This document shows, one piece after another, positions 25,299 to 33,495 of a stretch of 37,043 nucleotides of DNA. The notes under the pieces are model-generated. The model was not told the DNA's origin. It searched no databases and worked only from the letters and a program-made list of their open reading frames with translations. The stretch's first letter is position 1. The number at the start of each line of letters is the position of its first letter. Position numbers and translations under genes: made by a program. Source of the DNA: Candidatus Lambdaproteobacteria bacterium RIFOXYD2_FULL_50_16. GTDB taxonomy: Bacteria > SAR324 > XYD2-FULL-50-16. The DNA is taken from contig MFNE01000052.1 of assembly GCA_001783695.1 (NCBI GenBank), positions 1,864-38,906 of the forward strand, in the 5' to 3' direction.

Positions 25299-25958
25299 GT
25301 GTTACGACGATTGCTGATACTTGGCCTAATTATTTTAGGCGGATGTTTTTCGAATCTTGACGAAGACGGGGGCCACTATGACCAAAGGACCAACCGCTAC
25401 GTCTATGTCCGCCCTAAAAAAGTACCTCCTTCGGGTTATTCGCAAAAGGTCACCCAGCCCAGGCCTGGAAAACCCCAAATGATTTACGGAAGAGCGGCTA
25501 AAATCGACGAGGACCTAAAGTCAATTTGGGTCCAAATCGAGGACCGACCTACTTACCAAATGATAGCCGAGTCCTTATCCAAGGGCAACCGCGAGGACAA
25601 AGAGCGGCTACTTAGGCTACATTTACGTTACGTTTCCCCGTTAGGCTCGATTGTGGAACCGGGGCTAAAACGCCAGTGGCAGGATTATACCACGCAAACC
25701 TTTGAAAGACAATTCATGAATCGCCGGGTATATCTTGAAATCCATTATCAGCCCGAATCGCGCCAATTGGAGGGCTACCTCTTTCAACAGGTTAAACAAA
25801 ACGGCGAGACCGAGTTTTTCAACCTAAATCGCTGGATGATTGAGCAAGGGTTGTCTGTTTTCTTTGAAGCTGGGGCGTCATCAGACGAAATAAAGGAATA
25901 CCGAACCGCCCAAACCCTTGCCAAAACACAGAAGGCAGGGTTATGGAATTACCAGTGA
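25299..25958 (+). CDS. Lipoprotein with a degenerate staphylococcal-nuclease-like fold
   Basis: 219 residues; signal and lipobox LGGC place the lipidated Cys at residue 16. The middle and end follow the order of the SNase domain: a beta strand pair (LLRLHLRYVSPLG), TFERQFMNRRVYLEIHYQP, GYLFQQVKQNGETEFFNLNRW with MIEQGLSVFFE, and a closing helix YRTAQTLAKTQKAGLW. The usual catalytic Arg-Glu-Arg set is not evident: the strand that should hold DTPE has YVSPLG, and the YGR arginine is replaced in RQLEGYL. It may therefore be a non-enzymatic relative. The start is GTG; the ATG at 25288 is in another frame. It lies ahead of ndk by 45 bases. Confidence 0.62.
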   Translation: MLRRLLILGLIILGGCFSNLDEDGGHYDQRTNRYVYVRPKKVPPSGYSQKVTQPRPGKPQMIYGRAAKIDEDLKSIWVQIEDRPTYQMIAESLSKGNREDKERLLRLHLRYVSPLGSIVEPGLKRQWQDYTTQTFERQFMNRRVYLEIHYQPESRQLEGYLFQQVKQNGETEFFNLNRWMIEQGLSVFFEAGASSDEIKEYRTAQTLAKTQKAGLWNYQ

Positions 25959-26003
25959 AAAACAATAAAATTCACCTGGAAATCAACCTGAATTAGAGAT
26001 AAC

Positions 26004-26426
26004 ATGTCCATCGAACGCACCCTTTCCATTATCAAACCCGACGGGGTCAAGCGCAATCTGGTTGGTCAGATCTTGAGCCGCTTTGAAAAAGCTGGCTTGA
26101 AAATCGTTGCCACCAAGATGATTTATATGTCTCGGCGCGAGGCCGAAGGTTTTTACGCAGTGCATAGTGCTAGGCCCTTTTTCGGGGAACTTTGCGATTT
26201 TATGTGTTCAGGGCCGGTAGTAGTCACTTGTTTAGAAGGCCAGGATGCGATCAATAAAAACCGCGAGTTAATGGGCGCTACCAACCCTGCCCAGGCCGCT
26301 GAAGGCACGATTCGCAAGGATTTTTCCCTTTCGATTGGCGAAAACACGGTTCACGGCTCGGACGCGGTTGAAACAGCAAAGGTAGAAATAGCCTATTTCT
26401 TCGCCGAGACTGAGTTGGTCAACTAA
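26004..26426 (+). CDS. ndk: Nucleoside diphosphate kinase
   Basis: Balances nucleoside triphosphate pools by moving the gamma phosphate from ATP to other NDPs through a phospho-histidine. 140 residues, the standard length. The active-site H117 is in GENTVHGSD, and the N-terminal [19 protein letters not shown] and the [14 protein letters not shown] stretch are all canonical. The next gene follows 16 bases later behind its own strong ribosome site, so the pair may be co-transcribed. Confidence 0.97.
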   Translation: MSIERTLSIIKPDGVKRNLVGQILSRFEKAGLKIVATKMIYMSRREAEGFYAVHSARPFFGELCDFMCSGPVVVTCLEGQDAINKNRELMGATNPAQAAEGTIRKDFSLSIGENTVHGSDAVETAKVEIAYFFAETELVN

Positions 26427-26442
26427 AACCTAGGAGGATGGT

Positions 26443-27612
26443 TTGTTTCTGCACCAGCTAAGAGCGAATTTTCAAAAAAGCGTGCCCGTGTCGGAGAGTT
26501 TTTTCCGGCTAATGAAGGCCAACTTTGGCTTTTACGTAGGGGTTTGCCAGGAATTTCATTCTAAGCTGGGAACGCAGCTTGAGCAAAACCAACTCCACCG
26601 GTTTTTGCAAGAAGATCTACTCCCACGTTTGTTTGCAGGCGAGGTTTGTGAGCGAATCGAGCCCATTAAAAAGGCTTTTTTAGGCGAGATTATCAAGCTA
26701 GAACAGTTTTTAGCACAGGTGGGGCCGGTCAAGGTTAATGACCTGGACGAACTCAAAAGTATTGCGGATTCGATCTACGAACTTTTGCAGACTCACTGGG
26801 AATTTTACCGCTACCAAAAATCCGTAGTTAATGACCGGGTGCTGGTTGGGTTTGTTCAAGAAATTGAGCGGATTGCCATATGCTGGGATACCTATGTCGC
26901 CAAATATTTAGCGGCCACTGGTATTTTAGGGGTGACCGAGCGGGTGCCTGATAAGGTGGGTATGTCGGCGGTAAAGGTGTATTATCATTTGCCTGTTGAA
27001 GCCGGTTTGCCCTTGGAAATGGCCACCCGCTTGGGCGAATTGTTCCAGGTCTGTTACGAATTTGTCTTAGAGGTCCACGGCCAATCCAAAGAAAGCCAGC
27101 ATCCCTTGGAGGTGCTGAATTTCGAGATGGATCATCCCGTCCTGTTCACGCTGGCGCTGCCCGATGCCTTGGCCGACAGTTTTGCCAGACTGATCGACTA
27201 TTTATCAATCGACGTGATCAAGCGCGAAACCCTGGTAAAATATGTAATGGAAGTGGTTCGCCAGCAACAAGGACAAGACTTGGCCAAGCCGGTGATGAAC
27301 AACTATATTAAAAAGATCAGCAAAGCCTTTGAAGGGCTTCATCCAGAAGGATTCCTGGGAGTTGATGCAGAAGAAGAGCGCGATAGTGTGGCCATCTTAA
27401 GCCGCCTTTTGCGAGACCTAGAGCGCATGAAACACGAATACGGCGACTTGATGAATGGTGCCGAAGAACGCCTCGCCCGCAACCGCTTAGAAAACCCCAA
27501 CCCAGTTGCGCAGGTTCCCCCACTGGCTTCCTCCCCGGTTAACCCAGATCCGGCCAGCACGGTCAAGATCTCGGTCGCCAAAAAAGAACACCACGGTTTT
27601 TTGACGAGTTGA
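26443..27612 (+). CDS. Unrecognised 389-residue cytoplasmic protein
   Basis: No family recognised. Residues 1-180 are helical with many aromatic residues (FFRLMKANFGFYVGVCQEF; HWEFYRYQKSVVNDRVLVGF). Around 185-255 a mixed alpha/beta segment follows (VKVYYHLPVEAGLPLEMATR, then LEVLNFEMDHPVLFTLALP). Then come charged helices, and the last 45 residues are Pro/Ser-rich and probably disordered. There is no signal or membrane segment. The start is TTG at 26443, supported by a perfect AGGAGG 5 bases upstream; the ATG at 26438 is out of frame. It follows ndk directly and converges on a broken PhnB-like gene 3 bases beyond its stop. Confidence 0.72.
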   Translation: MFLHQLRANFQKSVPVSESFFRLMKANFGFYVGVCQEFHSKLGTQLEQNQLHRFLQEDLLPRLFAGEVCERIEPIKKAFLGEIIKLEQFLAQVGPVKVNDLDELKSIADSIYELLQTHWEFYRYQKSVVNDRVLVGFVQEIERIAICWDTYVAKYLAATGILGVTERVPDKVGMSAVKVYYHLPVEAGLPLEMATRLGELFQVCYEFVLEVHGQSKESQHPLEVLNFEMDHPVLFTLALPDALADSFARLIDYLSIDVIKRETLVKYVMEVVRQQQGQDLAKPVMNNYIKKISKAFEGLHPEGFLGVDAEEERDSVAILSRLLRDLERMKHEYGDLMNGAEERLARNRLENPNPVAQVPPLASSPVNPDPASTVKISVAKKEHHGFLTS

Positions 27613-27615
27613 GGT

Positions 27616-28108
27616 TCAATTCCCTTCATAGGCCTGTTTGAGGGCACGGAGGTCGAATTTGTGCATACTCAAAAAGCATTAGTGACACGCATCGCTTTTT
27701 GGGGGTCTGGGTCGCCTAGATAATCGATCAGCGATTGAGGGATCACTTGCCAAGATAAACCAAATTTGTCTTTGAGCCAGCCGCAGTGGCCGGGCTCCCC
27801 GCCCTCGGATAACCGCTCCCAGAGGTAGTCCACCTCAGCTTGTCCCTCGCAAAAAATTTGGATCGAGATTGATTCGTTGAAAGTAAAGAGCGGGCCGCCA
27901 TTAAGCGCGGTAAACTTCATCCCCGCAATTTCAAAGGCCACCGCCATCACTTGGCCTTCAGGGTGACCATGCACCTCTTGTCCCACTCCGTTGTAGCGAT
28001 TGATACAACGAATTTAGAATCGTTAAAAATTAAGGTGTAATGCTGAGCAGCTTCTTCGGCCTCTTTGTCGAACCATAAACAGGCGGCGGTGCGGTTGATT
28101 TTGACCAA
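27616..28108 (-). pseudogene. PhnB-like glyoxalase-superfamily gene broken by two frameshifts
   Basis: Pieces of a typical 160-residue PhnB-like (PF06983, VOC fold) protein lie in sequence on the minus strand but in three frames. Piece one begins at TTG 28108 with TAACLWFDKEAEEAAQHYTL. Piece two (from about 27998) holds RYNGVGQEV, FTALNGGPLFTFNESIS and GWLKDKFGLSWQVIP. Piece three (to TGA 27616) reads FLSMHKFDLRALKQAYEGN. One base is missing near 27999, and one in the T-run at 27671-27675 (plus strand A-run). Restoring both gives 164 residues. It is either a recent pseudogene or a sequencing error in two places. Members are metalloproteins of unclear, often resistance-linked or catabolic role. 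Confidence 0.78.
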
Positions 28109-28127
28109 CTTGGACTCTATCCGAGAG

Positions 28128-28162
28128 AAAAAAGCCCCCCTAGCTGGGCTAGTCGGGGCTTA
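28128..28162 (-). terminator. Rho-independent terminator of the SLH/TPR lipoprotein operon
   Basis: On the minus strand AAGCCCC pairs with GGGGCTT, enclosing an inner perfect stem CTAGC-CCA-GCTAG, and is followed by TTTTTT. It lies 27 bases after the stop of the lipoprotein gene. Confidence 0.85.
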
Positions 28163-28188
28163 CGGGATTTATTGTTAACCAGCTAAAA

Positions 28189-29400
28189 TTAAAAATCTTT
28201 AAGCATGGTCTTCAGGTTGCGAATGGCAAGCAGCGCATCTGCCCCCGAAACCTTGCCCATACGGTCAAATTTGCCGGAAGTTTCCGGCTGCATCAATCCG
28301 CGGCTAACCACGGTACGCACCGCGTTGTAGCTCCAATGTTCGGCGGGAACATCGGCAAAGGGGCTTTCTTGGCCAACAAACTTCGTTTCGATACTGCCGT
28401 CTTTAGTGATCTTTACCAGTAGATCCTGGATCACCAAGGCAAACTCTCCTCGGGTTAAAGCAGCGGAGGGATAAAACTTGTGTCCTGCATCGGGCTCCAG
28501 ACCTTTTACGCCCATAGAAACCACCAATTCGACGGAATCCTTCATCGGATGATTGGTTAGATCAGTCGCTTCGGGCATTCGTTGGGTCGAAGAAAGCTTC
28601 ATGCCTCGCTGACTATCTGGCGGCATAAAGCTGGGGCTTTCGGCGCGGGCTTGGGCTAGGTATAACTTGTCTAGCCGAAGTTCGGCTAAAAGCAGGGCGG
28701 CCATATCGGCGCGACTGATCTCTAGGTTATTAGCAATCTCTTTGCCAAAGCGGCTCCCAGGTAGGGCTCGTTGGACCTTCTGGATTCGCTTAAGTTCTTG
28801 ATCGGCCTCGACATCGTACTCACGACCAATCGAAAGCACCTTTTTGTAATATTCGGTCGCCTGCTCGTAGTTAAGCTTCGCCGATTCGGCGCTGGCCATA
28901 AAGAAGTAGGGTTCTGGATTCTCTGGGTTAGCTTTGACCGCGTCCTCGAAGTGGTCCTTGGCTTGGTCATACCAATCCTTAGGCCGCTCCATCACCACAA
29001 AAAACCTAACCGCATAAGAATGCGCCCTGGCTTTGATTTCCGGGCTTTTCGCGTTATCTAAGGCCTGTTCTAAAAGCTCGGAACCTTCCTTATACACCAT
29101 CTCTTGGGTCTCTGGGGAAACCGAATCCCCTTGCGCCAAGTAGGCCAAGGCGACGGCCTTCCCACTTTGGGAGGGAGAATGGTTTGCATCCAGTTCCAAG
29201 GCCAAGCCGTAAGCCTTTTTGGCCGACTGGAAATCTCGGTCTAAGAGAAACTTGTCGCCCTGCCCTTGATGATAATCAGAGGTATCCATCGCACCCTTTT
29301 GCGCTCTAGGAGCGGCGGTGTTACCACCACAGCCGGTCAGCCAAAAAAGGGCAATCGCCGTGACCCCAAACAGTTTTGATTTAGTCGATATGGTTAGCAT
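28189..29400 (-). CDS. Lipoprotein with TPR and S-layer-homology regions
   Basis: 403 residues. The signal ends in lipobox LTGC (Cys 24). Residues 40-215 carry TPR pairs (GDKFLLDRDFQSAKKAYGLAL; PYFFMASAESAKLNYEQATE). The C-terminal third has SLH-like segments (KFYPSAALTRGEFALVIQDLL; PFADVPAEHWSYNAVRTVVS) that usually bind peptidoglycan-linked polymers or pack with outer-membrane proteins. AAGGA 8 bases before the ATG supports the start. It follows the LPP20-like gene by 13 bases, so the two share a message. It is probably an envelope protein that links the outer membrane to the cell wall, an inference from domains only. Confidence 0.78.
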   Translation of the reverse strand: MLTISTKSKLFGVTAIALFWLTGCGGNTAAPRAQKGAMDTSDYHQGQGDKFLLDRDFQSAKKAYGLALELDANHSPSQSGKAVALAYLAQGDSVSPETQEMVYKEGSELLEQALDNAKSPEIKARAHSYAVRFFVVMERPKDWYDQAKDHFEDAVKANPENPEPYFFMASAESAKLNYEQATEYYKKVLSIGREYDVEADQELKRIQKVQRALPGSRFGKEIANNLEISRADMAALLLAELRLDKLYLAQARAESPSFMPPDSQRGMKLSSTQRMPEATDLTNHPMKDSVELVVSMGVKGLEPDAGHKFYPSAALTRGEFALVIQDLLVKITKDGSIETKFVGQESPFADVPAEHWSYNAVRTVVSRGLMQPETSGKFDRMGKVSGADALLAIRNLKTMLKDF

Positions 29401-29413
29401 CGGTATTTCCTTT

Positions 29414-30316
29414 TTAGAGTACGATGATCACCCGCGCCTCGCGCAGGAAGGCTTGGCTTTTTTCGAGTTCTTTTAAAAGTTCGCCGTCTTCTTTGGAAAT
29501 TTTAACATCGGCTCCCTTCGCTCCGCCAGCTGCTTCCCCTTTGATAAACAAAGGGTTACCTTTTACTCGGTCATTCTCTTTGGCTTTTTTAAGGTCTTTT
29601 AAGTAGGAAGCCACCCCGTATTCCAAGGCGAATTCGCGCTCAATAGCGAAACTACCGTAAACCTCGATCCCTTCGGCGTTTAGCACCTTTGGACTCATAG
29701 CCGGTTTAATCCCTGAGCCTCTGGCGTCAATCACTAGTCCTGAATAGATGGTTTTAGCGTCACCGCCATATTCGATTTCGGGCTTAGGGGCGGCAGGTGT
29801 GGCCGCTGACTTTTCGAGCGCTGGGAGTTTGTCTGAGGCCTCAAACATTTCGTTTTTAAGCATCACCGAAACAATATCTCGCAAATACATCCGCATGGTC
29901 ACCCAAGTGCTGCCATCTTGGGCTTCTTTGGGTTTGCCAAACTCTTCGACATGCTTGATCTTTCCTTGGATGGCGATATTGATTTCATCGTTTTCCAACA
30001 TCCCCATTTTAACGGTTTGGGTGCTAGTGATGTTGATATCTTCGATCAAGCCCAAAAGGTTGCGTTGGGCGACAACACGGGCGGCTTGGTAGGCAGAATA
30101 TCGCTTTTGGGCGGCAGATTTAAAACTTTCGTTGGGAACTCCCATCCCAGTCGCGTAAACGATGCCTTTTTCCCAATCAATACAGCCTGATGGGGAGGAA
30201 ACGGTGCAACTGTCCTTGACCTCTTTGGGCAAACAGTCCGTACCGGCGCAGGTCTCTGCCAGCGCCACCGGGGCACAAGCGAGAAGCCCCAAGAGTAAAA
30301 GGGAAATTCCTTTCAT
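29414..30316 (-). CDS. LPP20-like envelope protein
   Basis: 300 residues from the ATG at 30316 (AAAGG before it). The signal is MKGISLLLLGLLACAPVALA; it may be cleaved after ALA or lipidated at Cys 14 (LLAC), which the sequence leaves open. The middle resembles the LPP20 family: GIVYATGMGVPNE, then RYSAYQAARVVAQRNLLGLIEDI, then the STQTVKMGMLENDEI strand. A second half follows, with YSGLVIDARGSGIKPAMSPK. The last stretch, KSQAFLREARVIIVL, closes the protein. Similar two-part proteins are common in Deltaproteobacteria-like genomes. It starts the two-gene operon with the SLH lipoprotein. Function unknown. Confidence 0.7.
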   Translation of the reverse strand: MKGISLLLLGLLACAPVALAETCAGTDCLPKEVKDSCTVSSPSGCIDWEKGIVYATGMGVPNESFKSAAQKRYSAYQAARVVAQRNLLGLIEDINITSTQTVKMGMLENDEINIAIQGKIKHVEEFGKPKEAQDGSTWVTMRMYLRDIVSVMLKNEMFEASDKLPALEKSAATPAAPKPEIEYGGDAKTIYSGLVIDARGSGIKPAMSPKVLNAEGIEVYGSFAIEREFALEYGVASYLKDLKKAKENDRVKGNPLFIKGEAAGGAKGADVKISKEDGELLKELEKSQAFLREARVIIVL

Positions 30317-30409
30317 ATGATTACCTTTAACGGGTTGTTGCCAAGTCAAGGGGTGACCGGCAATCTTGGTTTATCAGTTTTTTACTGCAATTAAAAAGCA
30401 AAAATCAGA

Positions 30410-30476
30410 TTTACCCTATAAAAAAAGGGGTAAAAATATGTAACTATATGATATTAAAGAAAACAAAATGTAACTA
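30410..30476 (-). promoter_or_regulatory. Repeat and dyad region upstream of the LPP20-like gene
   Basis: ATGTAACTA occurs twice in direct orientation at 30438-30446 and 30468-30476, exactly 30 bases (three helical turns) apart. Next to it TTTACCC (30410-30416) and GGGTAAA (30428-30434) form a dyad with an 11-base spacer. The region is very AT-rich and lies about 95 to 160 bases upstream of the start codon. This looks like paired regulator sites over a promoter. Confidence 0.35.
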
Positions 30477-30530
30477 AATTTTTAGCTCTTTTGGCTAAAA
30501 TTTTAGTCTCGGCAAATCATGCCGCTAGAC
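30476..30530 (-). terminator. Two hairpins downstream of uppP
   Basis: CGGCA-AATCA-TGCCG (30510-30524), extended by outer GTCT/AGAC pairing, is followed on the minus strand by a second inverted repeat near 30476-30504 built of A/T-rich arms around GAGCC/GGCT. There is no long T-run after the first stem, so termination is likely but not certain. Confidence 0.35.
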
Positions 30531-30546
30531 CGACCAGATCGACGAT

Positions 30547-31365
30547 TTAGTAAAGCCATAAGACCAAACCCCCAACCAAAATGCGGTAGATACCGAAGGG
30601 GATCAGCCCAAGACGGGCGAGGACTGTCAAGAACCAGCGGATCGAGAGCCAAGCGACTCCAAAGGCGGTAAAGAAGCCCAAGGCGAAATAGCCTGCATCA
30701 GCCGTCTCTAGGAGGTGCCAAGATTTATAGAGGTCATAACCGACAGCCGCGACCATAACCGGAACGGCAACAATAAAGGAAAAATCGGCGGCGGCCCGAT
30801 GTTTAACGCCCACTAAAAGGCTAGTGACCATGGTACTGCCCGAACGAGACATCCCCGGCCAGATAGCCATACACTGCCCCAGACCGATCAAAAAGGCTTG
30901 TTTAAGACTAATTTGCTCAAGGGCTTCCGCGCTAAAACGTTTGTTGGGCAAAAGCTCGATCAAGATCATCAAAACCCCGCCCACAATCAAACCAATCGCC
31001 ACCACCTCGACCGAAAATAGCTGCTCCTTAATAATTTTATACAACACCAACCCGACCAAGCTAATTGGCAAGCAGGCAGCAATAAAGTGGCTTGCTGTCG
31101 GTCGGCTTTGGCCCCAAAACAGGTTTTTAAAGAACCCCCCTTGGGTGTGAGTCGGGATCAACCCGAAAAAGCGCTCTTTATAGATCAAAAAGGCGGCTAA
31201 AATGGCCCCTAATTGGATAAAAACCGTAAAACTTTCAGCCTTTTCGCCTACAAACCCAATCAAGTCGCCAAACAGAATCATATGGCCAGTCGAGCTGACC
31301 GGGACAAACTCTGTAAGCCCTTCGACCAACGCGGTCAAAAAGGCGGGGAGGTAGGTTGCTGCCAA
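30547..31365 (-). CDS. uppP: Undecaprenyl-diphosphatase UppP (BacA family)
   Basis: Inner-membrane enzyme that dephosphorylates undecaprenyl pyrophosphate and so recycles the lipid carrier of wall and glycan synthesis. 272 residues, with about eight hydrophobic segments. The two catalytic regions are EGLTEFVPVSSTGHM (residues 15-29) and WPGMSRSGSTM, both intact. The start is TTG at 31365, which gives the usual N-terminal length; no ribosome site is obvious. It begins 6 bases after the stop of the diguanylate cyclase gene, so it is probably the second gene of that transcript. The carrier it recycles is also the one used by the GT2 enzyme at 20658. Confidence 0.95.
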   Translation of the reverse strand: MAATYLPAFLTALVEGLTEFVPVSSTGHMILFGDLIGFVGEKAESFTVFIQLGAILAAFLIYKERFFGLIPTHTQGGFFKNLFWGQSRPTASHFIAACLPISLVGLVLYKIIKEQLFSVEVVAIGLIVGGVLMILIELLPNKRFSAEALEQISLKQAFLIGLGQCMAIWPGMSRSGSTMVTSLLVGVKHRAAADFSFIVAVPVMVAAVGYDLYKSWHLLETADAGYFALGFFTAFGVAWLSIRWFLTVLARLGLIPFGIYRILVGGLVLWLY

Positions 31366-31371
31366 GATAGG

Positions 31372-33297
31372 TTATTCTTTGTGGTCTAATTCGGGGACGT
31401 ACCGCACCACTTTGTTACGCCCGCCTGTTTTGGCGGCGTAAAGAGCAGTGTCGGCGTATTTAATACAAAACCAGAAATTCGCGGTCTGGTCAGGATACTC
31501 TGTAAAACCAATACTGGCTGTCTTTTTAAGAACATCTTTGCCATAAGGGAAGCTGGCTTCTTCGATCCGCGAGCGAATTTTTTCTGCCAATTTTTTGGTT
31601 TCTCCAGAGCGGGTGTGGAAGGACAGCACTAAAATTTCTTCGCCACCGTAGCGAATCACTAGATCCTTAGGCCCTACAGATTTTTTAATTACAGACGAGA
31701 TCCCTCTTAATACCAGGTCGCCCGCGTCGTGACCCAGCTCATCGTTGACCTTTTTGAAGTAGTCGATATCAATCATCAAAAAGCCAATTCTTCGGTCTTT
31801 GTATTTCTCAATAAATTCGCCTGAAACCTCTTCCAAGTACCGCCGGTTATAGAGTTGGGTCAATTCATCTTTGAGTGACTGCTCGCGGATAAATTCCATC
31901 GCTTGTTTAATTTCTAAAACCGAATTGGCCTGATCCAAGTAGCTACGCAAAAAAGGTAAGCTCTGATCGACCTTCTCGCTTTCTTCTCTTGAACAAACCA
32001 ACTGCACAATGGTGGCAATATCAGTGCCGAAACGGGGAATACATTTATGCACCGCACCTTCGACATCTTTTTCAGGGAAATGCTTACAAAACCGCTCGGT
32101 AGTCATCGAGTCAAAAGGAGCCCGAAAGCGGATTACGGGACAGTTTTCTAGGTCGTGCCCTAAGTCACAGGTGCAATCGTTGATAGGGAATTCGTTTAGC
32201 GCTTCTAGGGCACCGTGGTTTTCGTAATGATCAAGATTGGCCGTTTGAAACTCGGGTTCTACGCAATGGTCGAGAATAAATTTCATCTCTCGTTTACGAA
32301 AATCGACCTCATAAATACCGAAGCGGACTGCCCCTAATTTTTTAGCAGCCTCTTGAATGCGGAGGTAAACATCGTATTTGGACTCCTCGCGCTCGACGTT
32401 TTTCTTGAAATTATAGATCTTAAGTAACTGATCTACGTTGTAAACCGTATCTGTAATGACGTTGCCAGATTTCTCAAATTCATAACCTACTAAGGAATAA
32501 ACGTTATTACAGATTCCGCTGAAGGTTTTTTGCAACTTATCCATAGTGCGGTTAAAACTACCTGCTACGTCGCCTGCTTCATCGTCTAATAGATTTTCAA
32601 TGCGGGCATCCATGTGGCCGCGTTCTAGCGACTGGAAGCCCATCTGCAATTCCTTGAAAAAGGCCGAATAGGGCGTGAAAAACCGGTAGATCATAAAAAA
32701 TATAAAAATAATTCCAAACAGGGTCAACAAACTGATCAAGCTCACCGTCAAAAGTCCTGAACTGCGCTGTTCCGAAAGGTCAAAAGATATGGAAATGGCC
32801 CCTAAAACATCACCCTCTTTAGCCTGGGTGTGGCAATCTAGGCAGCGAATACGGCCCTTTGCCGAGGCTTTATAGGGGATAACCAGTTCGTATATGGGTG
32901 TGCCGAAGCCTTCGGTTAGATGTTCTTGAGTCTCACCGGTAACAAAAACCTGGCGCTCCATTTCGGTCTCGGCGACCTCGTTGGCTCGCGGGGGACCAAA
33001 TTGGTTGATAACCACTTGGCCGCGGATTATTTTTAGTTTTTTAATCGAGGTCAGGCCTTCGACGTCGGTCAAGCCCTGTAAGAAAATATCTCTTTGGCTT
33101 ATAACCCCGAGGACCATTAGGCTGGTAATGCCATCGCGAATGGTTTCGGCGATTGAGTAGGCGTTGGCTTTGGCGGCATTGAGGGTGAGGTGCCTAAAAC
33201 TTAGCATAAATGCAGAAAATACTAATATAAACAATATGATAAATATTAATGAAAAGCGGAAAACCAGCTTAAACTGGATCTTTCTGCTTTTTGCCAT
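31372..33297 (-). CDS. Membrane diguanylate cyclase with periplasmic haem-binding motif
   Basis: 641 residues. TM1 is at about 12-34 and TM2 at about 182-206. The periplasmic loop between them contains C152-LD-C155-H156, a c-type haem motif, followed by GAISISFDLSEQ, the end of a sensor fold. A HAMP-like segment comes at about 207-262. A middle region (310-450) is rich in cysteines (C345, C375, C377, C386, C404, C419, C435). The GGDEF domain is at about 475-640, with active-site GGEEI at 551-555 and DELTQLYNRRYLEE. The inhibitory RxxD is GPKD at 542-545, so Arg is missing. It would make c-di-GMP in response to redox or gas ligands; the signal is inferred. AGGAGG before the ATG is strong. Confidence 0.85.
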   Translation of the reverse strand: MAKSRKIQFKLVFRFSLIFIILFILVFSAFMLSFRHLTLNAAKANAYSIAETIRDGITSLMVLGVISQRDIFLQGLTDVEGLTSIKKLKIIRGQVVINQFGPPRANEVAETEMERQVFVTGETQEHLTEGFGTPIYELVIPYKASAKGRIRCLDCHTQAKEGDVLGAISISFDLSEQRSSGLLTVSLISLLTLFGIIFIFFMIYRFFTPYSAFFKELQMGFQSLERGHMDARIENLLDDEAGDVAGSFNRTMDKLQKTFSGICNNVYSLVGYEFEKSGNVITDTVYNVDQLLKIYNFKKNVEREESKYDVYLRIQEAAKKLGAVRFGIYEVDFRKREMKFILDHCVEPEFQTANLDHYENHGALEALNEFPINDCTCDLGHDLENCPVIRFRAPFDSMTTERFCKHFPEKDVEGAVHKCIPRFGTDIATIVQLVCSREESEKVDQSLPFLRSYLDQANSVLEIKQAMEFIREQSLKDELTQLYNRRYLEEVSGEFIEKYKDRRIGFLMIDIDYFKKVNDELGHDAGDLVLRGISSVIKKSVGPKDLVIRYGGEEILVLSFHTRSGETKKLAEKIRSRIEEASFPYGKDVLKKTASIGFTEYPDQTANFWFCIKYADTALYAAKTGGRNKVVRYVPELDHKE

Positions 33298-33390
33298 CGA
33301 CCCCTCCTGGTTAAACCTAAAAAATTTTCGGATAAGACTTAAGTTTGCTTTAATGTTTCTAAATCCTACCTGCTTGTCAAGAAGTTGGCG

Positions 33391-33423
33391 TTGTTTTTGC
33401 TTTTTAGATTTGAGGGTTATAAT
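33391..33423 (+). promoter_or_regulatory. Probable promoter of the fliN-ABC operon
   Basis: A perfect TATAAT at 33418-33423 is preceded by T-rich -35 candidates: TTGCTT at 33397-33402 with a short 15-base spacer, or TTGTTT at 33391-33396 with a long 21-base spacer. It lies about 73 bases before the fliN ATG. Confidence 0.4.
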
Positions 33424-33495
33424 TTAAACGTGAGCTGAACCTGTTGCCCTTTTGGGCTGGGTTGGGGTAAAGTTGGGCCAAAAAAAGGAGTGCAA

